Made by a program: the position numbers and the translations under genes
Part shown: one piece after another, positions 1 to 14,000 of the stretch
Numbering within the stretch: position 1 is the first letter of the stretch
Layout: each line of letters starts with the position of its first letter
From: Vitis vinifera
Taxonomy: Eukaryota; Streptophyta; Magnoliopsida; Vitales; Vitaceae
Direction of reading: 5' to 3'
Assembly: GCF_030704535.1 (NCBI RefSeq)
Contig: NC_081818.1
Location: forward strand, 27,603,501 to 27,667,500
Length of the DNA: 64,000 nt
The notes under the pieces: generated by a model
The model's input: the letters and a program-made list of their open reading frames with translations, nothing else
Told to the model about the DNA's origin: nothing
Databases searched by the model: none

Positions 1-1715
1 CCTAGAAAAAAATTACTCATTTTTAAAGGTGCCCAAGACCCCCACACTACCTTTGAGGGAAAAGAAACTCCTCCATCCAACTCGTAAGGAAAAGTAGAAA
101 GATTTCACCAAGAAGGTCTCTCTCTTACTAACCGTCCAAATCAGCTTATCTTTATCCTCACTGCACTTCTTAAACATTTAGAACTCCTAAGTAACTCCTC
201 AATGTTGTGTAGCCCCCACTATTGAAACTATCTTGTGAAACCCAGGTTTCACACAACCTGCCCACTAACGACCTCGAGTGTTCACCACACAAGCCTCCTT
301 ATTAGAAGCTAAAAAGAAAAAAGAAGGAAAAAAGTGCTTTAAAGGAGCATCCTTACACCAAACATCATGCCAAAATTTTGTTTTTCTTCCATTGCCAACC
401 ATAAAACCTGTTCTAGCCTTAAAGGCTTCCCAACCTCTTCTTATCACCTTCCACAAGCCAACACCATAACCCTCCCTCCTTACAAGAGAGCACCATCCTC
501 CAAGTTCTTCCCCAAACTTTCCCACTATAATCCGTCTCCAAAGGAACTCCCTTTTCAAAGCAAATCTCCAACACCATTTTCCAAACAAGGATTTATTAAG
601 AGAGGACAAGGCCCTAATACCTAGCTTTCCCAAATTCTAATCTTTGCAAATGGAAGACCACTTGACTAGATGAGGTCTTTCCTTAAGGTCTCCTTTCCCC
701 CACAAGAAGTCCCATTTAACTTTTGCCAATCTTAAAGCCACTGCTTTAGAAATGACAAAAAGAGGCATAAAATAGATAAGCAAGCTGCAAAGAATACTTT
801 TAAGCAAAGTGAGTCATCCATCCTTTGAGAGTTATTGTTTTTCCCAAAGAACTAACCTTTTATGGAACCTCTCTTCAACCACATCCCACGCAGATGGGGA
901 CTTGAATGGAGCACCCAAAGGCAAGCCTAAATAAGTAGTTGGAAGCTTCCCCACTTTGCAACCCAACCATAAGGCAAGCTCCTCAACATTAGGAACCTCC
1001 CCCACAAGAATCAATTTGCTTTTATCCAAATTAATTTTCAATCTTGAAGGAGCTTCAAACTCAACTCAAGTAAATCAATTGGTATGAGCAAGGCTCACAA
1101 AATAGTAGGGTATCATTTGCAAATAGAAAATAAGAAAGCTCCACTCCCTCTCTTCTTCTGCCTCCTAACTTGAAGCCTAAAATGAAGTGTCCTCCCCTAG
1201 CTTTCTCAAAAGAATACCAAGGGCCTCCATCATAGCACAAACAGATAAGGTGATAGAGAATCACCTTGCCTCAATCCCCTTGAGCTCTAAAAGAAACCAG
1301 AAGGTGAACCACTAACTAAGACCGAAAACCTAATTGTTGAAACATAGAATTGGATCCAATCAACCCACCTCCACCCAAGACCCATTTTATGCAACACTAC
1401 CAAAAGAAAGTTCTAGTTCACATGGTCATAGGCTTTCTCAATGTACAACTTACAAACCACTCCCCCCTTTTGGCTCCTCAATCTTAAATCTATGGCCTCA
1501 TTTGCAATTAGGGTAGTGTCTAGGATTTGCCTACCTTGCAAAAAATCATTCTAGGAATCGGACAACACTTTGCTATCACTTCCTTCAACCTATTTTTAAA
1601 AACTTTAGCTAGAAGTTTATACAAACTTCCCACTAAACTAATTGGTTTATAGTCTTTTAAGTCTTCAGCCCCCTTTTTTGTGGAATTAAAACTTTAGCTA
1701 AAAAATTTTCATCCT
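1..1715 (-). mobile_element. Decayed LINE (non-LTR retrotransposon) fragment, RT region
   Basis: Read on the minus strand, broken frames encode parts of a plant L1-type ORF2. Near 1690-1540 is a stretch like the reverse-transcriptase N-terminal part. At 1061-1264 is the polymerase box, reading LFANDTLLF where active elements have FADD. At 832-1041 is INLDKSKLILVGEV followed by YLGLPLGAP, and at 265-633 the downstream region with GKWCWRFA and FWHDVWC. Frameshifts and stops separate the blocks. The 5' end appears truncated near 1715 and the 3' part continues beyond the left edge. It lies in an intron of the PNP2 gene, in the same orientation. The second catalytic Asp of the box is Asn, so this copy cannot be active. 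Confidence 0.85.
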
Positions 1716-2059
1716 TGTTGCTAGTAAGGTTATATCACCCAATAATATCCCAGAAGTTAACAAAATTTATAGGTTACTCAAGAAATAATAAAAAATACCA
1801 CCCCACAAACATAAATATACTGAGCTATATTTGTAACTTTCATAAGCAAGAAAAAGATAGAGAAACGTGTACTTCAATAACAATTGCAAGAACTAGATGT
1901 GCTAATAGAAAAGTTTTCAAGAAAATAAAGTTCATCCTTGTATTTTTAAATTCATATTAATCAACTGTTATTTCTGTTAAAATTACATTTTCAATCAACA
2001 AAACTTAAGCAAAAAGAAGCCACAGGATCTTGGTGTAAATCTCTGGTGGCACAGCTTAC

Positions 2060-5000
2060 CTCTTTCCTCACTGTGTCAACCACTTTTGGTAGAACTTTTA
2101 AGCTTTCTTCATCGCATTCTTCTTCGAGGGCTCGTTTTACATCTTGAGTGATTAGATCTAAAGCTTCACCACGTTCGAACTGCATGTGATAGGACAACAA
2201 TAAATCATCTAATAGAGATGTTGGAGAGGAAATGTCACCAAGCACCATAAGGGGAAGATTCCTCAAAATTAATTAAATAACAATTATTTATTGCACAAGT
2301 AGGGATGCCAAGCACCTTGCCATATGTATGATCCGTGAAAACAGCTTCAATAGGCGCTTCTGCCAAGTTCCTGACTTTCTCAAATGTTATATCTGACACC
2401 ATAGACAACGTATATTCCTTTTTACTTTTACCAGCCCTAGCTGCCAATCTGATTTGTGGTTCAAGATATCTAACTGCCTAAACAAATAAAGTCAAGCATC
2501 TTAGAAAAATTCATTTATTAGAGACACATGTGGAAAATGCCATTTATTACTCACCTCAGGGTGAGCCAGCCTTAGCGCAGCTTCTAGATCTTTCTCAGAA
2601 ATCTCACGGGCTTGCACATCTATCATCAAAGTTTTATCCCTTGTGCATGCATACACCAAGTTGAGATCACTTAAACTAAGCTGCAACATGTCCAATATGC
2701 ATACCAAACAATCAGTATATGCGAAAAATTGCTAGTGGTATGATCCTAGATGTGAGATTTTGTACTAGTATGATGGTGTATGTGCAGTGCATTAGGATAT
2801 TGAAGCAATAGGAACAACTCCAAGTTAGGTTAAGCTAATTCATGCTGGCATTATCATAATCTTGAATTCCTATAAAGCTAATATTAAAGCAATGCAATGC
2901 TAAAATCAGCACATATTCTATAAACACTGCTACAGTGAGCAATCAAAGTAAAGAGAACCTAAACATGCAAAAGAATTCATTGAGAACTCAGAGGTTCAAG
3001 TGATCAAAACAATACATTCTGAAGTCCAGGTTCACAAAACAATACATTCTGGAGTCCAGGTTCACAAAACAATACATTCCGAGGATAAATAATTCTCTGT
3101 AAAGAAGCAGTCCAATAAGAAGCTTAATAAGCCGAGCAACCTATCAGCTCGGGCAAGCCACTCCGACCTGACCATCTCTGATGTACTGTGTCCAAACTTT
3201 AAAATCTAAAAAAAATAACACTGTAAATCCTAAGTTGAACTGGAATCATTATTCCAAACATTTGTAATTTCACAAATCTGATGATACTAAATTTTAGTAA
3301 TAAAAATACAACCACAAGTGTTTTTGCTACAAAATACAGTGTTCTTGAAAATGCATTGAAAATGCATGATCTTTCAATTCCACTTCTCACAATAGTCACA
3401 AACTCAGAGGGACTTGCAACAAATATGACAAAGGTGGAAAAGAAATTAAGCCTCTGTACAATCAATAAAACACCCATTCTCCTGATTTTCATTTTCAGAC
3501 CCTACAGAAGTTGCTGTCAATTATTTTAGTTTTTCATGCTAAAATGCAAAGCAAATAAGCTTTTCTTAAAACAAACAAAAGAAAAATCAAGACATCAAGA
3601 TGTTGCTGAAAAATCAAGAACTCTATCAAATGACTAGATCTGAAGGAAGCATATACAAGGGTATTAGTAGCCCCCTGATGGCACCGTTCTGCACAAGGCC
3701 AGTGGGTAGCACCTTGAACCCTCACACATGGCTTATGGCATGAGGGTAACATGCCAAGTGAAGAATGAGGTGTTTGAGAGTGATCAATGCAAATCAACTG
3801 TGTAGGAGACATAAGGGTTGGCAGTGCAACAAGCTGAATTCATCATGTGGTGTGCAGGACTGCAGCCCACAGACATCCTACATGTACAGCACTTAGCACA
3901 GGCCACACACAACACATGGTGACAACATGAGTGGCATGACAACTGCTGAAAATTGAAGGTTCAAATTTTGGGTGTTTGATAAGGCACAATGCCATGACAT
4001 GGTGTAGCTTGACGCTACCCCAATTCCCACAACTAACTTATTTAAATTCAAATGGGTTGCTTGAATTCAAATGGGCAAATGCATGTTTGAGAGTGTGTAC
4101 CAACAGTGTATATTTAAGCTACTGCAAGAGGATGTTCTCTATGTAGGCTAAGTGTTGGAACACTTAAAAAAACAATTTTGTGTTCTTGTATACTAAATAT
4201 TTAGGACTTGCCTTCCTATAATTGCATTGCGTTCTTTTGTATACTCCCCATGTACATTGGTGCACCTTACCCTTTCCCTTTTGTATCACCTTCTTGTACA
4301 TCAGTGCGCCTTAGCATTTCCCTTCTGCATTACCTTCTTTTCCCTATTTATAAGATTATTTGTGTGCTTATCAAAAAAACAAAAAAAAAAACAACTGTAA
4401 TGAGTTTTCTTTCTCTATTGTTGCCTACTAATTTGATTGAGGGCCAACTACATAGAGACTTAGTGCCAAACATTCACATGAAAAATAATATGCAGGGGGT
4501 TTTTGTGGGTGTGACAACTACCAAGCATTGAAGAAAATATAATTTAATATGAAATAACTGAAATGACCCTAGGAACATGAGATAATTGATGATTATGAAC
4601 AAGAAAATTAAGAACTGCCATCACTGGGCAAACTAAATTTAATATAACTGCAATACCTCATCCATGCTAGGGTTAACAATAAACTGCCCACAAATCCTCC
4701 CTATACGTATAACTCCAATGGGGCCGCCCCAAGGAATATCTGATAACATTAGAGCAGCAGATGTTGCGTTAGCTGCCATTACATCTGGATCTTGTTTCCC
4801 ATCAGAAGAAAGAACACTTGCCATTACCTATTAATGCACAATATGGATCAATCAATAGTAAGAGCAGAAGAGTCACCAAAAGAAATTCATCAAGAAGTAG
4901 GAAACAACCCAAACATTAACAATTTACCTGAACCTCGTGATAAAAGCCAGCAGGAAACAGTGGTCTTATTGGTCGATCAATAAGACGACCACATAAAAGT

Positions 5001-8000
5001 TCCCTCTCTCTTGGAGCACCTTCCCTCCGCATGAATGTGGTTGGAATCACACCTTGTGCAAAGTGCTTCTCTTGATAGTCAACCTTATAAGAAGCAAAAG
5101 CTCTTTAGAACAACAGAGCAACCCATGAGCATATATACTATTCAATAAAAGGCACACTGCCTTTTTAAAACACAATAAAGGCAAACAAGAGAGGAATGTT
5201 ATCTAATTAGCTAACTTTTCCAAAACCATAAACCTAAGTAAAATGGTAATATCATCAAAGGAAAAGGCTGACTTAGTATGAGCAGCAGATTTTTCTTCTT
5301 CTGCACTCTTCTATCAAAAATTATGAGGCATTCACCAAAAGTGGAGATTAAATGGTAAGTTTTTCAGCAAAGACAACTTGGTACTCATTTGATATCCTTT
5401 TGTCATTTCTACCTTTTCCTGCTTTGGATTTCCTTTTTGTCAACTTTCTTTCCTTTCTTTTTAGGATAAGAATCTCTTTCTTGATCTATTTGATTTTATT
5501 TTGACCACTAACTAGTAAGGATAGGAGATGCCCCTCCTCCCAATTCTTCTAGGATTTCTAGAAAGCCAAGAACTTGAAGATCGCATGACTTCTGACCACT
5601 AAATCTCCCAACATCATATGTCCTCCATGATGACATCCACTGAGAGCTGCCAGAGGAGTTAAGTCCAAGCTTTTCTTAAGCTGATATATATAATGTAAAT
5701 GTTCCCCTCCACCTGTACGCTTCAGTATCATTTCACAAATAAAAACTATAATCTTGACAAATTAACGATATCAAAATACAATCTGATTTCCTAATATCCA
5801 TGTGCAGGTTATAATCTTGACAACCCCCCTATTTGCAAGTACCATACTGTCAAATGGATGAAAAAGGGACACCAACCTATTTCGTCTTATTTGATAAAAA
5901 AGAAATAGTTTTGACAAGAGTTGCAAGTATGTGTTTCAAGGGGCAATTCTCATGAAGTTAAGAAAGAAGTTTAATCTTTAACAAGGATACATGACATTAA
6001 GTATTTCCTGACCAGGACAAAAAGTCCGACTGTAGAGACTTCTTGGTCTAGTTTCCAACCTCAATTGCTCTTCCCTTGATATGATTTTCTTTTACAACAG
6101 AAGTATAATTTTACAAATCAATCTCTTATCCAGATTACGCATGATATGACTGAATGTCAAGTTTAAAACTTTTCTTAGATTATTAACCTAATCTAAACAA
6201 TATCAAAACCTTCCCATACTTCACAATCAACAACAACAATGTGTTCATGGTTCTCAGAAAACACTCAGAAATAAATGGGAAATATCAACCTTCTGATGCA
6301 TGCAAAAGTTGGAAAAGCTCCACAAAATACAAAGACCCATGAATCAGAACATATAATTAAAGTAAATATGTAAAATATTGCTAAAGTAATCATCTATTTT
6401 TTTGATAAATAAGCACAGAATATATTGATAAGAGGCCAAAAAGCCACAACGTATACAGGGAGTATACAATCTAGCTAATCCTCACAACCAAAAAGAAAGC
6501 AAAAAAAACCCCACCAGCCCTTATCTGGAGGCTATCCACTCCAAGAAGCCTATAAGAGACAGCGACCTCTCTCCACTATACATTCTCGCCCAACACCATA
6601 AATTACAGACAAAAGAATTTTTTAATTTCCGAATATCTATCACCCCCCCCCCCCCCCCCCCTAAAAGCAAGCCTATTTCTTTCCTTCCAAAGAGTCCAAA
6701 AGATGTACAACGGTATAGACTTCCATATCTTTTTCCTTTTTTTCCCTACAAAAGGGCCCCTCCAGCTTAAGAAGACCTCCTTTACAGTTTCTGGAAAGAC
6801 CCATTGAACACCAACCAAAGCACATATCATATCCCACAGGACTTTTGCCACTATACAATGTATGAGGATGTGATTTACAGTTTCCTCTTCGTAGCCACAC
6901 AAGAAACAACGATTAGGGAGTTGCCACCCTCTTTTCTGAAGCCTATCTAGCGTAAGCACCTTGCCCCAAGTAGCTTCCCATGCAAAAAACAAAATTTTTG
7001 TTGGAACTTTATCCACCCAAATGCTGTTTTTCAGAAATTTGTTAGCCACGGTATTTACCACCAAGTTGTAGGCTTCTTTTACTTTAAACTGCCCGTTTCT
7101 TTCCCCTTTCCAAAAAACTGCATCCTCTTCTAAAGTAGGTTTGTACCCCCTCAAAATATGAAGCAAATTACCTACCATATCCAACTCCCAATCATTGAAA
7201 CCCCTCACAAACCTTAAATCTCAATCTCCTTGGCCAACATTCTGATCCCACATTTCTTCTACTGTGCTATTCCTATGAGCAGCCATCCCATAAAGGTGAG
7301 GAAACCTTTGAGATAGCACTGTACAACCGCACCAAAGATCATTCCAAAATCTGATTTTGGTACCATTCCCCATAGTAAAAGCCATATTTTCCCAACACCA
7401 ATCTTTTTCCTTCATAATTTCCTTCCAAACCCCTACTCCAAATGTCCCATTAGCCTTTTTGGTCATCCAACCAAATCCCTCTTGCCCATATTTCGCCCAA
7501 AGCACTTGCTTCCATAGATTTTCCTTTTCACAAGCAAACCTCCAAATCCATTTTCCCAACAAGGCTTTGTTTAACGGAACTAGCTTCCTTAAGCCAAGCC
7601 CCCCATTTTCCTTCTCCGTACAAACAACCTCCCAATTAACAAGGTGCACTTTCCTTTCCAAGTTTCCTCCTCCCCAAAGAAAATCCCTTTGCAATTTTTC
7701 TAGCCTTCGCGCAACCGACTTGGGCATACGGAAGAGAGACATTTGATACAATGACATACTAGCCATCGTGCTCTTTATGAGAATAAGTCTCCCACCTTTG
7801 GAAATATATTGACGTTTCCAATGCGCAAGTCTTCTCCTCATCTTCTCTTCCACCCCATCCCACACGGCAGTACTCTTGTTAGGAGCCCCCAAGGCAGCCC
7901 CAAATACACAGAAGGCATAGAACCCACCTTGCAGCCCAATTCCGCTGCCATCTCCTCCATCTCTTCCACCTCGCTAACTGGAATTATTTCACTTTTATCC

Positions 8001-11000
8001 AAATTGATCTTTAACCCTAAAGCGGCTTCAAACCAAAACAGAATCCAACTCAAATAAGTTAGATACTCCTTCCTAGCCTCACAAAAAACCATAGTATCAT
8101 CAGCAAATAACAGATGGGATACATGCACCGGCTGCCTTCCTCCTCCTCGGATCCTACACCCTGACAAAAATCCCCCTTCAACAGCCCTCCTAATAAGATT
8201 GCTCAACACTTCCATTCCCATCACAAAGAGGTAAGGGGAAAGGGGATCTCCTTGCCTCAACCCCTTAGAACTTGGGAAGAAACCTACCGGCACTCCATTC
8301 ACCAACACCGAAAATTTGGCTGTGGAAATGCAACTCCACATCCAACCCAACCACTTTGATCCGAACCCCATCTTTCTCATGACTTTCATCAAAAACTGCC
8401 AATTTAAACTGTCGTAGGCTTTCTCTATATCCAGCTTACAGATGAGACCTTTCTCTTCCCTTTTTTGTCATGCATCAATTACTTCATTTGCAATTAAAGA
8501 GGCATCAAGGATCTGTCTGCCCATTACAAATGCATTCTGATCAGTGGAGACCACTCTCCCTATCCTTTCTTGAGTCTATTGGCTAATACCTTGGCCAATA
8601 GTTTGTACAGCCCCCCCAAAAGACTGATTGGTCTAAATTCCCCAAGATCCTCTACGCCCCCCCCCCCCCCCCCCCTCCCCTTCTTGGGTAACAATACCAG
8701 AAATGTATTGTTAATGTTCTTGATGAAGGCACTTTGCTCATAGAACTCTTTAAACAAATCCAAAACCTCCTCTTTAACTAGAACCCAGCATCTTTGCCAA
8801 AATGCCATAGTAAAGTCATTCGGTCCTGGGGCTTTGTCCCCATTCATCTCCATCAGGGCACTATGGATTTCCTCCTCAGAGAAAGGGTGCTCCAAGTTCT
8901 CTGCCTCTTGCTGATTTAATTGCTCTAACTGCAGCATTTCTATATCCGCCTTCCAATCTGAATTTTCTGTAAGTGTTGAAAAGCATTAACAACCCCTTCT
9001 CTCACATCCTTCTCCTCAGTCAGCCACACCCCATTTATCTTAATTCTGTCCATATGATTGATTCTACGATGGGCAGCTGCCATGCGATGGAAGTAGCCTG
9101 TATTTTTGTCCCCTTCCCTTAACCATAATTCCCTGGAATGCTGCCTCCAGTGAGTTTCCTCCAAAGAAGCCCACTTAGCATAACTTTCCTTTGCTTCCTT
9201 TTTTGAAATTGTTTCCTCTTCTGATAATCTTCTCTCACTTTCCACCATGTCCCAGTGGTCCACTAGTTGAATGGCAGCAGCTTTATTGTCTTCCAATCTC
9301 CCAAACACTTCCCTATTCCACACTTTAAGCTTTTGTTTCACTTCTTTCATTTTTGTAGCCAACCTATAGCTAGCACTGCCTCTCACCTCTATTCCCTGCC
9401 ACCAGCTATGGATTAACTCTTGAAACCCTTCAACTTTAAGCCACATGTTTTCAAATCTAAACGGGGAAGGACCTCTTCTCACAGCACCACCCTCTAGCAA
9501 CACAGGAAAATGGTCCGAGACAGGCCTAGACAACCTTTTTTGAATCACACTACTGAATTGATCTAGCCAACTAGAAGTAACCAAAAATCTATCCAACCTG
9601 GCCCAATACTGATTATTTGGCCCCCCACTCCACGTATATCCTCCTCCTTGCAACGGGAGATCAACCAAGCCTAACTCATCTCTAACCTGAGCAAATCTCC
9701 TCATTGCTGCAGAAATTCTCCCTTGCCTATTCCTTTCACTTTGAGAAAGGATAACGTTAAAATCCCCCCCTACACACCAGGGTTCTTCCCATAATCCTCT
9801 GATTGCCCCAATCTCATCCCACATACAATCCCTCTCATTTTTGGTGAACGGGCCATACACCCTCGTGAACACCCAAACAGTTCCATCTTCCACCTTCCTA
9901 AACCGACATGAAATAGAGAATTGACCCTCCTCCCATTCCAACAACTCCAGCAACCTTTTATCCCAACAGATCAGAATGTCTCCTGCCGATCCAGAGGCAT
10001 CCAAAGCCCTCCAATCTAAGTATCTTCCCACTCCTATGCTTCTTACCACCCCCTCAGACATCAACTGAATTTTCGTTTCCTGAATACAGAGTAAATCTAC
10101 TTTCTGACTTCTCACAAAGGCTTTAATTAATTTCCTTTTAGAGCTATCATTTGCTCCCCTCACATTCTAGCACAATATTTTAAGCTTCATTGACTTCTAC
10201 GAGTTGGCACCCTCTGTCCTGTAGAGGACTTCTCTGCTTGCTTCCTCCCTCATAGTTGATTGAGCATTCAAGCCTTTTTAGTTCCCTTTCAAATTTTGTC
10301 TTCTCTAACGCACCTCTATTGTATATCTTTTCTCTTCTTTTTCTGATTTTTGCCAGGAAATTCAATATTTCCTTCTCCAACCCTGCTGTCGAGAAGCCCA
10401 AAAACTGACTGAATTTGGTCAGATTGCAATCCTCCCATCCATTCTCCCTTTCCTCTCTAGCTTCTTGAGGCACTGCCAAATTTGAGCCTCTCTCCCACTC
10501 CTTATCGTTATTATTAACAATATTAACTTCAACCAAATCCCAGCACCCACCACCATTCTCGACAGATTTAATCATGATCAGCAGGGTGTCCTTTTGGATC
10601 TCCTCACATGCAACCCCAGAATGATCGTAATACTCCCCCTCCGGAGTCCGATCAAAAGGAAGAGAAAAAGAAGAAGAGTACCCCGAGGCCCTAACCCCCC
10701 TTTGAATCAGAACAGACCCATACCTCGATTCCTCTTCGATTAAAGCCCGATCAGTCACTGAATGAGACGGTGCCATTTGCTGTTTCCATTCGTCTTCCTT
10801 CTCCCTTATTTTGAAGAATTCATCTTCACTATTTCTTTCATAACTGTAATCAGCTCGAGCCCAGAGAGAAGCCCTCTCTAAGTTACCTTTTCTGCTCTCA
10901 AGCTGGGACGGGCCTAGACATTTCCCCGCCAGTCCATTACTCCCAGAAAATTCTGGGCTCGCACCAACGTCAGCCCACCAAATTGGCTTAGAATAGGACG

Positions 11001-14000
11001 GCCCAATCCCAGGCCCAGCCTCATCAATCACCGCCCCTTTTAATTTTAACCCTGTTAATGGGCTCGTTATAATTTTATCCCCCCATTGGGCCTTAGAAGA
11101 TAGCGAATCATCTCCAGGCCCGGCCCCAACGATCGCCACCCCATGTCGGTCTGCAGATGGGCTGAACCCTGGGGATTTACACTTCAAGTCCGGCCTACCT
11201 GCAGACGGGCCTGACTGGAAAAGCCCATCCTCTTGATCCAGATCCAGAGAAACCCGGGCCTCAAACCCTGCTTTGGCCCGCTTACCAGTCCCATCTCCAC
11301 CCGCCCCTCTGACCTGCCCATCAATCCCCGTCAGTAGGCAGCAGCAGCGCCTCGGGCCTCGCGCTTTCCAACTCTCCAACGGGCGGGGTAGCGCGTGCCA
11401 CAGCGTCACCCCTGACCTCCTCCCTGTATTCTCCCTTCGAACGGCTGCCAGTTGACACCTTCCTCATCTCCGGCCTCACTTCCCACCAGAGAGATAGAGA
11501 ATAACATACCTCCTCCACCACTATGTCTAGCCTGCTCGGCAACACTCCATTCTTTGTCTTGACTAGGATGTGAGCCCATTCCAGGTCCACCATCTTCTCC
11601 GTCTGGGGATCCATGGCTGCAAAACCTCCACACTCGTCCCCCACTTTCCGCAAGATGGAAGGAACCCACAATGAAACTGGAAGCCCTAGAATCTTTACCC
11701 ATACTTCCTTCCTACTCCCACCTTCTTCCTCACAACCACACCTAGGGCTCCATCGTTCCAGCCCCAGCTGGACACCTCCCACCTGCCTGTTTCCAGAGGA
11801 AAGAACACGATTGGCTTCACCCACATACTCAAACTCCAAAAGGATCCTGCCCTTTTCCAACCTTGCCAACCCTAGCTTACCCTGCAACCCCCAGGACCTC
11901 GCCATTAACCATCCTAATCTCTCCATATCCACTCCATTTGCTGAGCTAGAGTTCCAGCTACCTACAAGGCAATGCTCCAATTTGCGCAGGTCACCACTGA
12001 TTTCCTCTCCTCTCACTTCCACTCTTACCACTTCACCCCCCCCTGCCATTCGACCCCTTCACCATTTCCGCGAACGACCTATCCATTCTTGGTTTCACCA
12101 TGACCCTTTCCTCCTGCTTATTCTCCTTTTTGCCAGTGCTTCCAGCCAACTTTTGTAACATCTCCGCCATGGAGTTCCATCCCCCCCTCTCGCCTCTCCC
12201 TTTCGGTATAAAAATACTAAACCTCCTCTTCTCCTGGTCGACCACCCCTAATCTAATAAAATACCCTGCTTTGTTCTCATCCCACACCAAAGAATAGGTT
12301 CTCCCATTTTCCCTCCAACCCCTTTCCCATTTTCCCATATCCTCTGCCTTGATACACTGGTTCAAGCTATCCAGGAGAACTTCTACACTCAACGGCCCCA
12401 TACGGACCCAAGATGAAACCCCTCCCTTGCTCTCCACAATAACGATTTGGGTTTTGCCCTGTTTCTCCTCCACCCCGATCTCGAAAATCTTTGACTCCAC
12501 CCCAAAGCTCCCCTCTTTCCTTCTTCTCCTTCTTCGCTTTTCCTCTCGAAAATCTCCCTCATCGCCCTCACTCTCTCGCTCCATCCTGAAGTAATCATCT
12601 ATGACAGCTTCATAACAAATGTTGTGTCTTCTTGTGCAGGAACTGCAACTTATGTGTGAATAAATATATCATGGAAATCAGTTCCAGCTGGAATGATCAA
12701 ACTGAAATGCATGTTTAAGCATTTTCTTCCCACTTTCTTCATTCCTCCAAAAATCAAACAGAGACTAAAAATTCAATTTAGCTTTATGGGCATTTGGTTG
12801 GAAGTTGTCTTGAATTCTTACTAGAGAAGATTTGTCTTCTAGAATTCTTTTAAGAAAACCTTTTCTGGTTGAAACAGAAGTTACTTACATTCTTTTTTTT
12901 TTTTTTTTTTATCATAAGTTACTTTAAAAAAATTTCTTGATAGGCTTATAATTTTTTTTAATATGCACGCCAAATATTATAGACAGCCTCTAATAAAGCA
13001 GCACACCAAGGTATACCGGATTTTTGATAGGCATATAAATTGGATTTACTAAAGGAGCCTACAAAAGGGCCATGGGTTTAAGAATCTATAAAAAGAGATT
13101 CACTGTGTGGTTTTGGTTGCACTCGAAGTACAGGGGTGTTGCCCATCTTATGGAGCGGGTTAAGTTAGATCATGGTGGCTAATGCGACCATTGGTTCACT
13201 GCATTTCCCTTTTTGGGTTTTATTTCCAGTGCTTGTTTTTGTAGCCTTGTGATAGACAACTTGTATCTAATGAAGTTACTTTTGGTTTTAAGCTTTGGGG
13301 CTCTCCGCTAGTAAGTTTATTTACCTTCTTGCAGCAGACTCAGCACTATTGGATGATGAATTTGGTATGTGGGAATAGGAATGGAAATAGGATGGACATG
13401 AAGGTGAATCACAATACCATGTAGAAGAGAGGAATCAAAATCTTAGTGAGAGTGGAATTTGATTCCCGTACTAATGAACTTTTTATTCCTATTCCATTCT
13501 AAAAATAAAAAAATCCAAAAGCATTAAGGAATGGAAATGGAATTCATCTCTATTCCGGCATTCCAAACACGACCTTAGTCCATGCGCTCACTTTTTGCCA
13601 CCAGAAAAACCCAAATCAGCCACTTTGGCAGCGCCAACAAGCGGTATCAGAACTCCCAGAAGTTCCTACAATTTTACAATTAAGCTTGAGAAAATTTGCA
13701 TTTTATTTCCACCTCAGCTAAATTTCTCTAGGATTTTTTTTTTTCTCTGCAAACAAGCAGAGCACCCAGAAAATGGTAAGGATAGGCATTAAAATCAAAA
13801 AATAAATAAACAAAACATCAAACACCACAGCTTAAAAAAAAAAAAAAAATCAGGTTAAGGAATGAACGTGTCTATTAAATTTCCATGAATTGTAATATTA
13901 CATACGGTGAGTGGCAAGAAATCACGAGCTGCGTCGCCTTTGGATGAAGCAACGGTGGAGAGGACTTTGGTCTCATCCATGGACATAACAACTGCGCCAT

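Larger units (their letters stand above)
6398..12588 (-). mobile_element. Nearly full-length plant LINE (L1 clade)
   Basis: A 6,191-bp non-LTR element sits in PNP2 intron 1, in the same orientation as the gene. Its minus-strand 5' end is at 12588 and its 3' end at 6398, where it closes with TTATC and a short A run typical of plant LINEs. It carries an ORF1 (DUF4283-like RNA-binding protein) and an ORF2 (APE-type endonuclease, reverse transcriptase, zf-RVT tail), both interrupted by frameshifts. The perfect 14-bp duplication on both sides defines the borders. The first ATG of ORF1 is only four bases inside the 5' border, so the 5' UTR may have been lost in a slight 5' truncation. Two long C tracts on the plus strand (about 6642-6661 and 8657-8676) interrupt ORF2. 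Confidence 0.95.

Noticed and set aside
11613-12158. 181-codon plus-strand frame
   Set aside because: It is antisense to LINE ORF1, Ser/Pro-rich shadow translation.
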